Source: Microscillaceae bacterium
GTDB lineage: Bacteria; Bacteroidota; Bacteroidia; Cytophagales; Microscillaceae
Direction: 5' to 3'
DNA: 7,548 nucleotides
Assembly (NCBI GenBank): GCA_003483885.1
Contig: DMXI01000693.1
Coordinates: forward strand, 1-7,548
The position numbers and the translations under genes were made by a program. The notes beneath the pieces are model-generated. The model did not search any database. It was given only the letters and a program-made list of their open reading frames with translations, and was not told the origin of the DNA. Numbering within the stretch: position 1 is the stretch's first letter; each line of letters opens with the position of its first letter. This document shows positions 1 to 6,217 of the stretch, piece by piece.

Positions 1-269
1 AAATTGCGCAATTATCAGAAAATTAGCGATGAGATCAAAACTGTAGATTGAAAAAGTTACATAATTTAACAGAAACAGACAATTTTCCTGAATAGTACAA
101 TCCTTTATGGGGAGAAATAAAACTAAGTTTGCTTTTCAAAAGGTATAGATTTTGATCATTTTTACGTTTAAAACCAAAATAATATGCTATCAGGCAATTA
201 GATGATTAAAATGAAAGCATTCTAGACAGGAATGGTCTCAGAACATACTCTTTATAGAAACTAAAATTT
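1..269. other. Leader region without a confident gene
   Basis: This AT-rich stretch precedes the secreted-protein operon. At the left edge a reading frame from base 1 (K-L-R-N-Y-Q-K-I-S-D-E-I-K-T-V-D, stop TGA at 49-51) could be the C-terminus of a gene lying to the left. The other two + frames are also open for 23 to 46 bases, so this cannot be decided from the window. From about 52 to 269 I see no ORF with coding character, no RNA gene and no strong terminator. The region presumably carries the promoter and 5' UTR of the LRR gene. Confidence 0.4.
124..131 (+). promoter_or_regulatory. Possible Bacteroidota -7 element upstream of the LRR operon
   Basis: TAAGTTTG matches the Bacteroidota -7 consensus TAnnTTTG. 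No TTG or TTTG lies at the usual -33 spacing, so only half of the promoter is visible. If used, it would give a 5' UTR of about 130 bases before the ATG at 270. It is the best match in the leader, but an eight-base degenerate motif can occur by chance. Confidence 0.25.
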
Positions 270-1706
270 ATGAATAACATTATCAAGCATATCTTTAATA
301 CTGGATTAATCATAACCCTCTTGAGCACGATGACTTTGGCGCAGGATGGTTTTTTGGCCAAAGGTGACAATACCATCATTTACAAAAAATTATCGCACGC
401 ACTAAAGGAGCCTAATAAAGTACAAGTGTTAGACCTTAAGTGGCAGTATATTAGGTATTTACCAAGTGAAATCGCTCTTTTTGAGAACCTCAAAGATTTA
501 AATCTGAGCTGGAATAAACTGAGAAGATTACCCAAAGTAATCACTCGTTTACAAAATCTTGAAAAGCTCGAATTGATTGACAACTCTCACCTTAATTTGC
601 GCTTGTTGTTTAAAAAACTAGCCAAACTTAAAAATCTGCAGGAGTTGAGTTTCGGTTGGAATAAGCTCCAATCTTTACCCAAGGAGTTTACCCAATTAGA
701 TAATTTGAGAGCAATTGGTTTAAGGTTTAGACATGATACTAACCTCTCTTCTATATTCGATAAATTAGGGAAGCTACCCAAGCTGGAAAAACTGGATATG
801 CAGCGTAATTATTTCTCGAAAATGGCTCCTGAATTGAGTGGCCTACGAAATCTTAAGGTACTCAATCTGCACTCCAATAAGTTAGAAAAAGTACCTTCAC
901 GTCTCAACCGACTCAAAAAACTACAAAGGCTAGATTTTGGAAACAATAACCTTAAAGAAGTTCCTGGGTTTATAGGGGGATTTTCGGACCTCAGGTGGTT
1001 AGATTTCTCGGTGAATAAATTAGAATCTTTTCCTGGAAGAGTTGGTAACCTAAAAAAACTTAAGCATCTGAATATTAGTGAGAACAGCATTAGCGAATTA
1101 CCGAGTAATATTGGAGGACTGAGAGCGCTGAAGTATTTCGATGCTAGCAAAAATCAATTGACTGAATTGCCATCTTCTATCAAAAACCTCAAAAAAGTAG
1201 AATACTTAGATTTGAGCTCTAATTACTTTAAGAAGTTGCCTAAGGGAATAGCTACCTTGCCTATGCTCAAAACGTTAAACCTTAGCAACAATCCTGACTT
1301 GTCGTTTTCAAATGTATTTTCCGAAAAACAGTTGAAGCTTCGTGAAGTGCTTTTGACTGGAAACAACTTTGAATCTATACCAAAATCTTTGGCCAAACTT
1401 CCAAATTTGCGTGTGTTGAATTTAGAGACAAACAGCCTCAAGAAAATTGATAAAAGTGTGGCCAACTTAAAAACAGTCAAAGAACTGATCTTAGCAAAGA
1501 ATGCATTTTCGCAGTTTCCAGAGGAAATCTTACAGTTGACCAATCTGGAAGTACTCAACCTGGACTTTAACCGAATTACCTACATTCCAGATGCGATTAG
1601 CTCATTGACTAATCTTAAGAAAATCTCACTACGTTACAACCCTATTTCAAGCAGAGATATTCGCAAGATCAAAGCAGCCATTCCTGGAGTTAAAATTATC
1701 CGATAA
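270..1706 (+). CDS. Secreted leucine-rich-repeat protein (18 LRRs)
   Basis: This 478-residue protein has an N-terminal signal peptide (residues 1-24: basic start, hydrophobic core IITLLSTMTLA, predicted cleavage TLA|Q). Almost all the rest is LRR: 18 consecutive repeats from residue 51 to 473, mostly 23 residues long, with the pattern LxxLxLxxNxLxxLPxxIxxLxN. Such proteins form a curved solenoid that binds other proteins or glycans; nothing here suggests enzymatic activity. I see no transmembrane anchor, lipobox, kinase, Roc-COR or C-terminal sorting domain, so a soluble periplasmic or exported form is likely. The protein is lysine-rich. Repeats 3, 5 and 13 are longer than the rest. The stop codon overlaps the next ATG (TAATG), which implies translational coupling with the two small secreted proteins downstream. 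The start at 270 is supported because it gives a complete signal peptide. The ligand is unknown. Confidence 0.93.
   Translation: MNNIIKHIFNTGLIITLLSTMTLAQDGFLAKGDNTIIYKKLSHALKEPNKVQVLDLKWQYIRYLPSEIALFENLKDLNLSWNKLRRLPKVITRLQNLEKLELIDNSHLNLRLLFKKLAKLKNLQELSFGWNKLQSLPKEFTQLDNLRAIGLRFRHDTNLSSIFDKLGKLPKLEKLDMQRNYFSKMAPELSGLRNLKVLNLHSNKLEKVPSRLNRLKKLQRLDFGNNNLKEVPGFIGGFSDLRWLDFSVNKLESFPGRVGNLKKLKHLNISENSISELPSNIGGLRALKYFDASKNQLTELPSSIKNLKKVEYLDLSSNYFKKLPKGIATLPMLKTLNLSNNPDLSFSNVFSEKQLKLREVLLTGNNFESIPKSLAKLPNLRVLNLETNSLKKIDKSVANLKTVKELILAKNAFSQFPEEILQLTNLEVLNLDFNRITYIPDAISSLTNLKKISLRYNPISSRDIRKIKAAIPGVKIIR
420..1688 (+). repeat. Array of 18 leucine-rich repeats (protein-level repeat)
   Basis: The repeats begin at residues 51, 74, 97, 123, 146, 172, 195, 218, 241, 264, 287, 310, 333, 357, 380, 403, 426 and 449 of the LRR protein. 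Fourteen are exactly 23 residues. Repeats 3 and 5 are 26, repeat 13 is 24 and the last is 25. The repetition is clear in the protein but strongly diverged in the DNA, so this is an old array rather than a recent expansion. Repeats 7 to 12 are the most regular, with NxLxxLP-type turns. Confidence 0.9.
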
Positions 1707-2164
1707 TGAGGCACAACCTCTTAACTACATTAATTTTACTTCTATTTGCTCCTTATGTAATGAGCCAGGCAGATCAGGAATTTACAGTAGCAGACCTTCC
1801 CGATAGCTTAAAATCAAAGGCCGATATTGTAGTGTTGGCTAAATATAGACGCTATCGGGGACCTTGCATGCCTGTGCGCATGAAAGGAGGTAAAATGGGA
1901 CGAAGATGGCGTATGTATTATGGTTTTGGGATTGAGCAAGTGCTGAAAGGGAAAGTAACACCAGGAATAGTGAAAATAAACACTTATAGTCTACCCAAGA
2001 ATGAAGCAAATATAGTTTCCAAATTTGAAGGTTATCAAATGTATTGGGTATTTATCAATCCTTCCGAACAAACCAGAAAAGTATTTGCAGAGAAATACAT
2101 CCGACTCAATCACTCCATAACTCCTGAAGAAGTAGTAGCTATTTTACCCGCCAAAACTGAATGA
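1706..2164 (+). CDS. Small secreted protein of unknown function, paralog of the next gene
   Basis: This 152-residue protein has a signal peptide (residues 1-20, LLTTLILLLFAPYVMS|Q). The mature part reads as an all-beta domain. There is a strand around 39-47 (ADIVVLAKY), a YRG turn at 50-52, a strand plus VLKGK at 71-83, and a YWVFINPSEQ strand at 113-121. It ends in EEVVAILPAKTE. The layout 'ADxVVLxK ... VLKG ... YWVFxxP' recalls secreted TIMP/NTR-like OB-fold domains, but that is inference from pattern, and the paired cysteines of NTR proteins are absent (one Cys, C54, in the mature part). The start codon shares one base with the LRR stop, so expression is probably coupled to it. The following gene is a clear paralog. 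I do not recognise a named family. Confidence 0.85.
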   Translation: MRHNLLTTLILLLFAPYVMSQADQEFTVADLPDSLKSKADIVVLAKYRRYRGPCMPVRMKGGKMGRRWRMYYGFGIEQVLKGKVTPGIVKINTYSLPKNEANIVSKFEGYQMYWVFINPSEQTRKVFAEKYIRLNHSITPEEVVAILPAKTE

Positions 2165-2168
2165 TTTT

Positions 2169-2579
2169 GTGAAACATTGCCTGACTTTATTGTTATTTGT
2201 TATCATTGGAAATATGACTGTTCACGCTCAAACTCCCTTGGATTATGGCGAAATTACTGATAGCCTAAAGAACAAGGCAGAAGTCATTTTTTTGGGAAAA
2301 TACAAAAGTTATAGGGGAGCTGGTTTCCGAAGTCAGGGCAGAAACATACACCGATTACATTTTGGCTTTGAAGTAGTAAAAGTAATGAAGGGTGAAATAA
2401 ATACTCAAAATATGCCCAAAGGTGGCCTCAAGTATTATAAAACGTCTCAATATTATTGGATACTACTTACTCCCTCTCAAAATACAAAGCGTTTACTGTT
2501 GCAAAAAATGATTGATCCTGCAAAGCTCATCAATGAAGAGGAAGTGATAGCCATCTTGTCCGCTAAGACTGAAAAATAA
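2169..2579 (+). CDS. Small secreted protein of unknown function, second paralog (GTG start)
   Basis: This 136-residue protein has a signal peptide (residues 1-20, ending VHA|Q). The start is GTG at 2169, four bases after the previous stop. It is chosen because it begins an intact signal peptide (K-H-C-L-T-L-L-L-F) and no ATG lies in frame nearby; the ATG at 2161 is in another frame and stops after three codons. It shares with its neighbour the segments DSLKxKAxVxxLxKYxxYRG (residues 31-50), a GFxxxxVxKG stretch (66-75), a YYWILLTPSQ strand (95-104) and the end EEVIAILSAKTE (124-135). The insert between YRG and the second strand is shorter and lacks the CMPVRMKGGKMG segment of the first copy. 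C4 lies in the signal peptide and is not a lipobox. Function is unknown; it is probably secreted together with the LRR protein. Confidence 0.83.
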   Translation: MKHCLTLLLFVIIGNMTVHAQTPLDYGEITDSLKNKAEVIFLGKYKSYRGAGFRSQGRNIHRLHFGFEVVKVMKGEINTQNMPKGGLKYYKTSQYYWILLTPSQNTKRLLLQKMIDPAKLINEEEVIAILSAKTEK

Positions 2580-2581
2580 GC

Positions 2582-4330
2582 TTATATATTATTTTCTTGG
2601 CTTTTGGTATAGGCAATGTCTTCTTTTACCAAAGTTTGTGCTTCTTCGTCGCTGCGATAATGAAATACCTTCCGAATAGTATCTCCTAATGCTTTAATGA
2701 TCTGAAAATAAGTTTTGTTGTCTGTCCACTCTATCAGGTCAGCATTGATATAAATGGTCGCTACATCGGCATCGGTAGAGCGTGCAATGTATTGATGCAA
2801 ACTGTTGGGGTGGGTATTGTCATAATACTTATGCATTGCAAATTTGTAGTTGTAAGGCGCCACCGAAAAGACTTGTTTTAGCTCTTGATAAAACAGTTTT
2901 AGCTTGGGGATGTCTTTGAAAGTGTTTTTTGCAATAGAAAAGTTCTTTTCATCTTTTTGACCACCAAAGTGCAGGTTGAAATGCTCGGGTTCTGATTCGT
3001 CGCTGGCTTTGATGATAAACACCGTTTCATCTGATTGAATCACCGAGGATAAATCTTCTTTGAAATGAGTAAAGGCAATAGGAATGCCCTCTTCGTGCGA
3101 ATGGCGAAAAGCATCATTAAAGGTAAAGCTAAAGGCGTATTCACTATTGAGATCTGAAGCCTCCCCATACATTTCGTTAGAGATATAGTCTGCCTTGATG
3201 TATTTGGCTAGGTGAGAGGTAAAGTGGCCAATAGAGTGCTCGGCGTAGCTCATCGGCGATACGATGGTAATATTGGTATCGCGGTTGATGTAAGACCCAT
3301 ATTCCCGATTGCATTCAAAATGCTCTATTACATAAGTATTGGCAAAGCGGTCTTCCCGCGCGTTTTTCTTATAACGAATCCGCAGTTCTTCGTTTTTTAT
3401 AGCATCAAAAATATCCTCTTCTGAAAGTTCCAGTCTACTTTTTAAACTTACCACATCTATGAGTCGTCGAGTAGCTGACATTTCGCCTATTTTAAAGGGA
3501 GATGTATAAAAAGCATTTTTGATGCTGGTCGTATTTTGCTCTACAATTTCGGTCTTAGAATTATGATCTATTTCCTGCATAAAACCCGCCGAAATAATTC
3601 CTGCTGGTAAGGCAAACAAGCCAATGCCCAGCAAAGCAATAAAAGCTCCCAGTGCTTTACCCAATGAGGTAATCGGGTATACATCGCCATAACCCACGGT
3701 GGTAAGGGTAGATACCGCCCACCACATGGTTTGAGGTATGCTAGAGAACTTTTCGGGCTGATGTTCTTTTTCAATCATAAACATGAGGCTGGCAGCCACC
3801 ACCAACAGCAAGAAAATGGTAAAAAAGATGACTTGTAAATCTTCTTTTTTGGTGATAATAATTTTTACTAACAAACGAATGGAGGCCGAATAACGCCATA
3901 GCTTGAGCAAACGAAACAAGCGAAACAAGCGGAATGCACGTACAACCCGGAAGTCGGCACGCAACGTAGGAAATAGGAAGGGGAGATAAGCAGGTAAAAA
4001 GGCCACAAGGTCTATCAAGGCTATGGGAGTAATCATGAACCTTAGGCGACCTTTGATAGGATGTTTGTATTTTTCGTTTTCGGTAATGCACCAAAGCCTT
4101 ATCAGATACTCGAGGGTAAAAATTGTAATGGATATATTTTCAAACCAAAAGAAGAAAACCCCCATTGATTTATGAACAAAGTCGACAGTTTCTACGGTGA
4201 ACGCTACCACATTCATAAAAATGAGTAGCATCATAAAGGTGTCAAACTTTTTAGTAATATTCTTGAATTGCTCGTGCCCGCCCTCGAAAATGTAGTAGAC
4301 CTTTTGCTTAAGTGTAAGTTTTGGCTGCAT
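2582..4330 (-). CDS. Voltage-gated potassium channel with a large unassigned C-terminal domain
   Basis: This 582-residue inner-membrane protein has the Ion_trans architecture. S1 lies near residues 30-48, S2 near 57-80, S3 near 99-120, S4 at 124-146, S5 near 165-186, the pore helix and filter at 202-216, and S6 at about 224-250. S4 carries basic residues at 124, 128, 131, 134, 137, 140, 143 and 146, the classic every-third-residue voltage sensor. The filter T210-T-V-G-Y-G-D216 is canonical for K+ selectivity. Residues 260-582 form a soluble cytoplasmic region in which I see neither the Rossmann GxGxxG of RCK/TrkA-N domains nor a cyclic-nucleotide-binding fold. It includes AEHSIGHFTSH (363-373) and a FRHSHEEG segment (408-415). 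It probably conducts K+ under voltage control, with gating modulated by the C-terminus (inference). The gene converges on the secreted operon and has its own candidate promoter. A perfect 5-bp inverted repeat (TACCA-CGA-TGGTA, 4338-4350) lies just before the start. Confidence 0.93.
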   Translation of the reverse strand: MQPKLTLKQKVYYIFEGGHEQFKNITKKFDTFMMLLIFMNVVAFTVETVDFVHKSMGVFFFWFENISITIFTLEYLIRLWCITENEKYKHPIKGRLRFMITPIALIDLVAFLPAYLPFLFPTLRADFRVVRAFRLFRLFRLLKLWRYSASIRLLVKIIITKKEDLQVIFFTIFLLLVVAASLMFMIEKEHQPEKFSSIPQTMWWAVSTLTTVGYGDVYPITSLGKALGAFIALLGIGLFALPAGIISAGFMQEIDHNSKTEIVEQNTTSIKNAFYTSPFKIGEMSATRRLIDVVSLKSRLELSEEDIFDAIKNEELRIRYKKNAREDRFANTYVIEHFECNREYGSYINRDTNITIVSPMSYAEHSIGHFTSHLAKYIKADYISNEMYGEASDLNSEYAFSFTFNDAFRHSHEEGIPIAFTHFKEDLSSVIQSDETVFIIKASDESEPEHFNLHFGGQKDEKNFSIAKNTFKDIPKLKLFYQELKQVFSVAPYNYKFAMHKYYDNTHPNSLHQYIARSTDADVATIYINADLIEWTDNKTYFQIIKALGDTIRKVFHYRSDEEAQTLVKEDIAYTKSQENNI

Positions 4331-4388
4331 CTTACTTTACCACGATGGTATGTGTAGTCAATTAGTATTTAACTTTGTATTAGACTGG

Positions 4389-4396
4389 CAAATATA
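4389..4396 (-). promoter_or_regulatory. Candidate -7 promoter element for the potassium-channel gene
   Basis: Read on the minus strand this is TATATTTG, an exact match to the Bacteroidota -7 consensus TAnnTTTG. About 22 bases further upstream the minus strand reads TTTATG (4419-4424), an imperfect version of the -33 TTTG/TTG element. Transcription starting a few bases downstream would give a leader of roughly 50 bases before the ATG at 4330. The position, between the stop of the glycosyltransferase gene (4455) and this start, is suitable. Confidence 0.4.
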
Positions 4397-4454
4397 ACAC
4401 AATAAAAAAGCCATTTTTCATAAAACAGCCACATTTTAAAATATGAGCTACAAT

Positions 4455-5585
4455 TTAGAGGAAATAGGTTTTGCAGAAATCTTCTAGTGATATTAAATCT
4501 ACCATAATGTCTTCGTCGCGAGGAGCTGTGGCAGTAGCGGGCTGATCAAGACCTTTCATATAAAAATATTGCATTTTGGAGTGAGTAGCGAGACCAAAAA
4601 AAGTATTATTGATATAATTATGGCCAAATAATTCCAGTACCTTACCAGATTCCCGACCGAATATGAGATTGGTCAAGGCTGAGCCATGAGGCGCAATAAT
4701 GACATCGGCATGGTAAAAAATCTGGGCTTGTTCACGAATACTGATTTGGTCTAAAACCCTAAACTCTACGTCGTACTCTCTCAATAGTTCAAAAACTGCG
4801 GCTTCGTTTTTTACTTGCCTTCGATCTACATTTCCGCGAGTAATATACACTCTTGGGTTATAACAACAATTATCGGTAAGGTCTAACTGAGAATTGACCA
4901 AAGTGCGAGTAAATTGATAAGCGCTATGGTCAATATAATTGAACCCATTCATTTGTGCCTCCGATTCGGTCAAAGTGATCAAAGTACGTGATCCTTTGCA
5001 GGGATAGTGTACAATTTTGTGAGTAGGTATTCCCAAAAAATCAAAACACTCCAGGATAAAAGGAGGAATCACAGGCAAGTCGCCAATATAGAAATAATCT
5101 ATTGCGTCCAGAGAGAGGTATTTTTGATACACCTGTAAACTCGGGAGGACGGTTCTCATCCAGTGACCATAGTGGCCCGCAACAGCATGCGATACATAAG
5201 CTACTGTGCCTTTTAACTCTTTTAATTTTGTGGGAAGTTTTTGGCGAGCAATGGCTAAATCCTGAAAATTGATCCCTGGATGATACACCACATGGTTGTC
5301 TGGATCAATGAGATGGTGGAGGCAAAAACGGAAACCAGGATGGGTAAAATCGAGATAAGTGATTTTGGACCCTGCCTGAAAGTGTTGGATAAGCGAAGAA
5401 GGAAGGGTATACCCCAGAGGAATAGGAGGGGCTGCTTGAGAAACAGGAGGAGGTTCTTGATAGAGGTGTACTTGTCCATCAAACTTTGCAGCGTAATTGG
5501 GGGCATCCTCAAAAGTGATCGAGGCTTTGCCTTGTGGGGCTTTGGCCATCAAAGCGCTGAGCGTTTGGGTAAGTCGTCGGTACAT
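4455..5585 (-). CDS. Glycosyltransferase family 61 (DUF563) protein
   Basis: This 376-residue cytoplasmic protein has no signal peptide or transmembrane segment. The C-terminal half carries the GT61/DUF563 signature: GHYGHWMRTVLPSL (137-150), the family's usual 'YYHW...LP.L' site; RVYITRGNVDRRQVKNE (245-261); then a 'vLxxyxVexrvLdxxsixeQaqiFxxAdvIIAPHGSALTNLIF' run ending at residue 309. The HG of APHGSALTN is the most conserved spot of the family. GT61 proteins transfer sugars such as xylose or GlcNAc, and bacterial members are often annotated as capsular polysaccharide biosynthesis. Donor and acceptor cannot be told from sequence. The N-terminal 125 residues are variable and proline-rich around 44-57. 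It stands alone rather than in a polysaccharide cluster. Its leader is mostly taken up by a long inverted repeat, so its promoter is unclear. Confidence 0.85.
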   Translation of the reverse strand: MYRRLTQTLSALMAKAPQGKASITFEDAPNYAAKFDGQVHLYQEPPPVSQAAPPIPLGYTLPSSLIQHFQAGSKITYLDFTHPGFRFCLHHLIDPDNHVVYHPGINFQDLAIARQKLPTKLKELKGTVAYVSHAVAGHYGHWMRTVLPSLQVYQKYLSLDAIDYFYIGDLPVIPPFILECFDFLGIPTHKIVHYPCKGSRTLITLTESEAQMNGFNYIDHSAYQFTRTLVNSQLDLTDNCCYNPRVYITRGNVDRRQVKNEAAVFELLREYDVEFRVLDQISIREQAQIFYHADVIIAPHGSALTNLIFGRESGKVLELFGHNYINNTFFGLATHSKMQYFYMKGLDQPATATAPRDEDIMVDLISLEDFCKTYFL

Positions 5586-5602
5586 CTATTGATTAATTAG
5601 AG

Positions 5603-5691
5603 GCGATTTCTTTATAAAAAAGAACACCAAAGCACTTCTCTAGAGTTGGTTCTATTGAGCTTTGGTATTCTTTATATTTTTTAGAAATCGT
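5603..5691 (-). terminator. Long imperfect inverted repeat, probable terminator after the SiaC-family gene
   Basis: The inner arms 5619-5633 and 5659-5673 pair over 15 bases with one mismatch (5625/5667) and enclose a 25-base loop. On the minus strand the inner stem ends in GGTGTTC followed by a run of six T (5621-5616), the normal form of an intrinsic terminator, about 42 bases after the stop of the SiaC-family gene. A second, outer pair is perfect over 8 bases (5604-5611 with 5683-5690, CGATTTCT/AGAAATCG), so the palindrome spans nearly 90 bases. The T-rich flank on the other side could also let it work on the + strand, although no + strand gene ends here. The structure stops only 17 bases before the glycosyltransferase start. 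Confidence 0.65.
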
Positions 5692-5714
5692 AAAGATTAA
5701 ACAAGTACATTAAT

Positions 5715-6110
5715 TTAATCCTCTGCTTCAAAAGAAAACATGTTGATTTTTAAACCCGTGCTCACCATATAGTCCTCAGCCTCCTCGGCAATACTGTCAT
5801 CATCATCTGGGTAATACCAATTAATTTCTACTTGGGCACCACTATCTTCATAATCTTTAAGGGTGCGTAGTACATTCAGAATTCCACGCGAAGAACTGGT
5901 GTTGAAGTAAGTAAGGCGAAAGTTGAAAGTGATCGCTTTTTTGATTTCTACCCGGTACTGGTCAATCCATTTGATAATTGTGTTATAAAACTCATCGGTG
6001 TCCTCGAGATAAGACTCTCCCGAAATCTCACAAACACCTGTGCTGGCATTCATCAAGACATTAGGAATGTAAAAAACACCACTTTCTCCTTTGATTTCTA
6101 AATCTTCCAT
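5715..6110 (-). CDS. SiaC family regulatory phosphoprotein (DUF1987)
   Basis: This 131-residue cytoplasmic protein matches the SiaC/DUF1987 family along its length. Visible family traits are the ISGESYLEDTDEFY segment (29-42), the FNFRLTYFNTSSSRG core (62-76), a helix ILNVLRTLKDYEDSG (77-91), and VEINWYYPDDDDSIAEEAED (94-113). In Pseudomonas aeruginosa, SiaC is phosphorylated on a threonine by the kinase SiaB and dephosphorylated by the PP2C-type phosphatase SiaA; the unphosphorylated form activates the diguanylate cyclase SiaD and biofilm formation. T71 in YFNTSSS is the likely equivalent phosphosite (inference). No siaA, siaB or siaD-like gene is visible in this window. Terminator-like hairpins lie on both sides, so it is probably transcribed alone. 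Its length is normal for the family. Confidence 0.9.
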   Translation of the reverse strand: MEDLEIKGESGVFYIPNVLMNASTGVCEISGESYLEDTDEFYNTIIKWIDQYRVEIKKAITFNFRLTYFNTSSSRGILNVLRTLKDYEDSGAQVEINWYYPDDDDSIAEEAEDYMVSTGLKINMFSFEAED

Positions 6111-6155
6111 ATCACTAACTAAAAACTTTGAATAACAACTAATTATATTGAACTC

Positions 6156-6211
6156 AAAAAATCAGAGGCATTACCAATTGTTGGTGAGGAGTTAGTCTAG
6201 CCTGCTCTGAT
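6156..6211 (-). terminator. Probable intrinsic terminator of the FGGY kinase gene
   Basis: Seven bases after the kinase stop, the minus strand reads ATCAGAGCA (6211-6203) and, 32 bases later, TGCCTCTGAT (6170-6161). These pair with one bulged base. Within the loop a second small hairpin is possible (ACCAA-CAA-TTGGT, 6185-6173). The stem is followed directly by TTTTT (6160-6156) in transcript direction. The position right after the stop codon and the T-run support a rho-independent terminator that separates the kinase from the SiaC-family gene. Confidence 0.6.
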
Positions 6212-6217
6212 CCATAA

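Noticed and set aside
2..13. Perfect 12-base palindrome AATTGCGCAATT
   Set aside because: One or two such palindromes are expected by chance in a window of this size, and no gene start or T-run is next to it.
380..1558. Four minus-strand ORFs opposite the LRR gene
   Set aside because: Their leucine- and serine-rich repetitive translations are the antisense image of the LRR codons.
420..1688. Periodic pattern as a possible CRISPR or DNA tandem array
   Set aside because: The roughly 69-base periodicity is the LRR codon pattern; the DNA copies are highly diverged and lie inside an intact ORF.
3568..4094. Two minus-strand ORFs (3568-3774 and 3771-4094) inside the channel gene
   Set aside because: They are in another frame of the same strand, directly over the conserved S3-S6 coding region, and look like frame shadows.
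4370..4377. TAACTTTG, a -7-like motif on the + strand
   Set aside because: No + strand gene follows it; downstream lies the antisense of the glycosyltransferase. Probably chance in AT-rich spacer.
5280..5600. A 106-codon + strand ORF antisense to the glycosyltransferase
   Set aside because: It lies almost wholly opposite a gene with clear GT61 motifs, and its translation has no recognisable domain.
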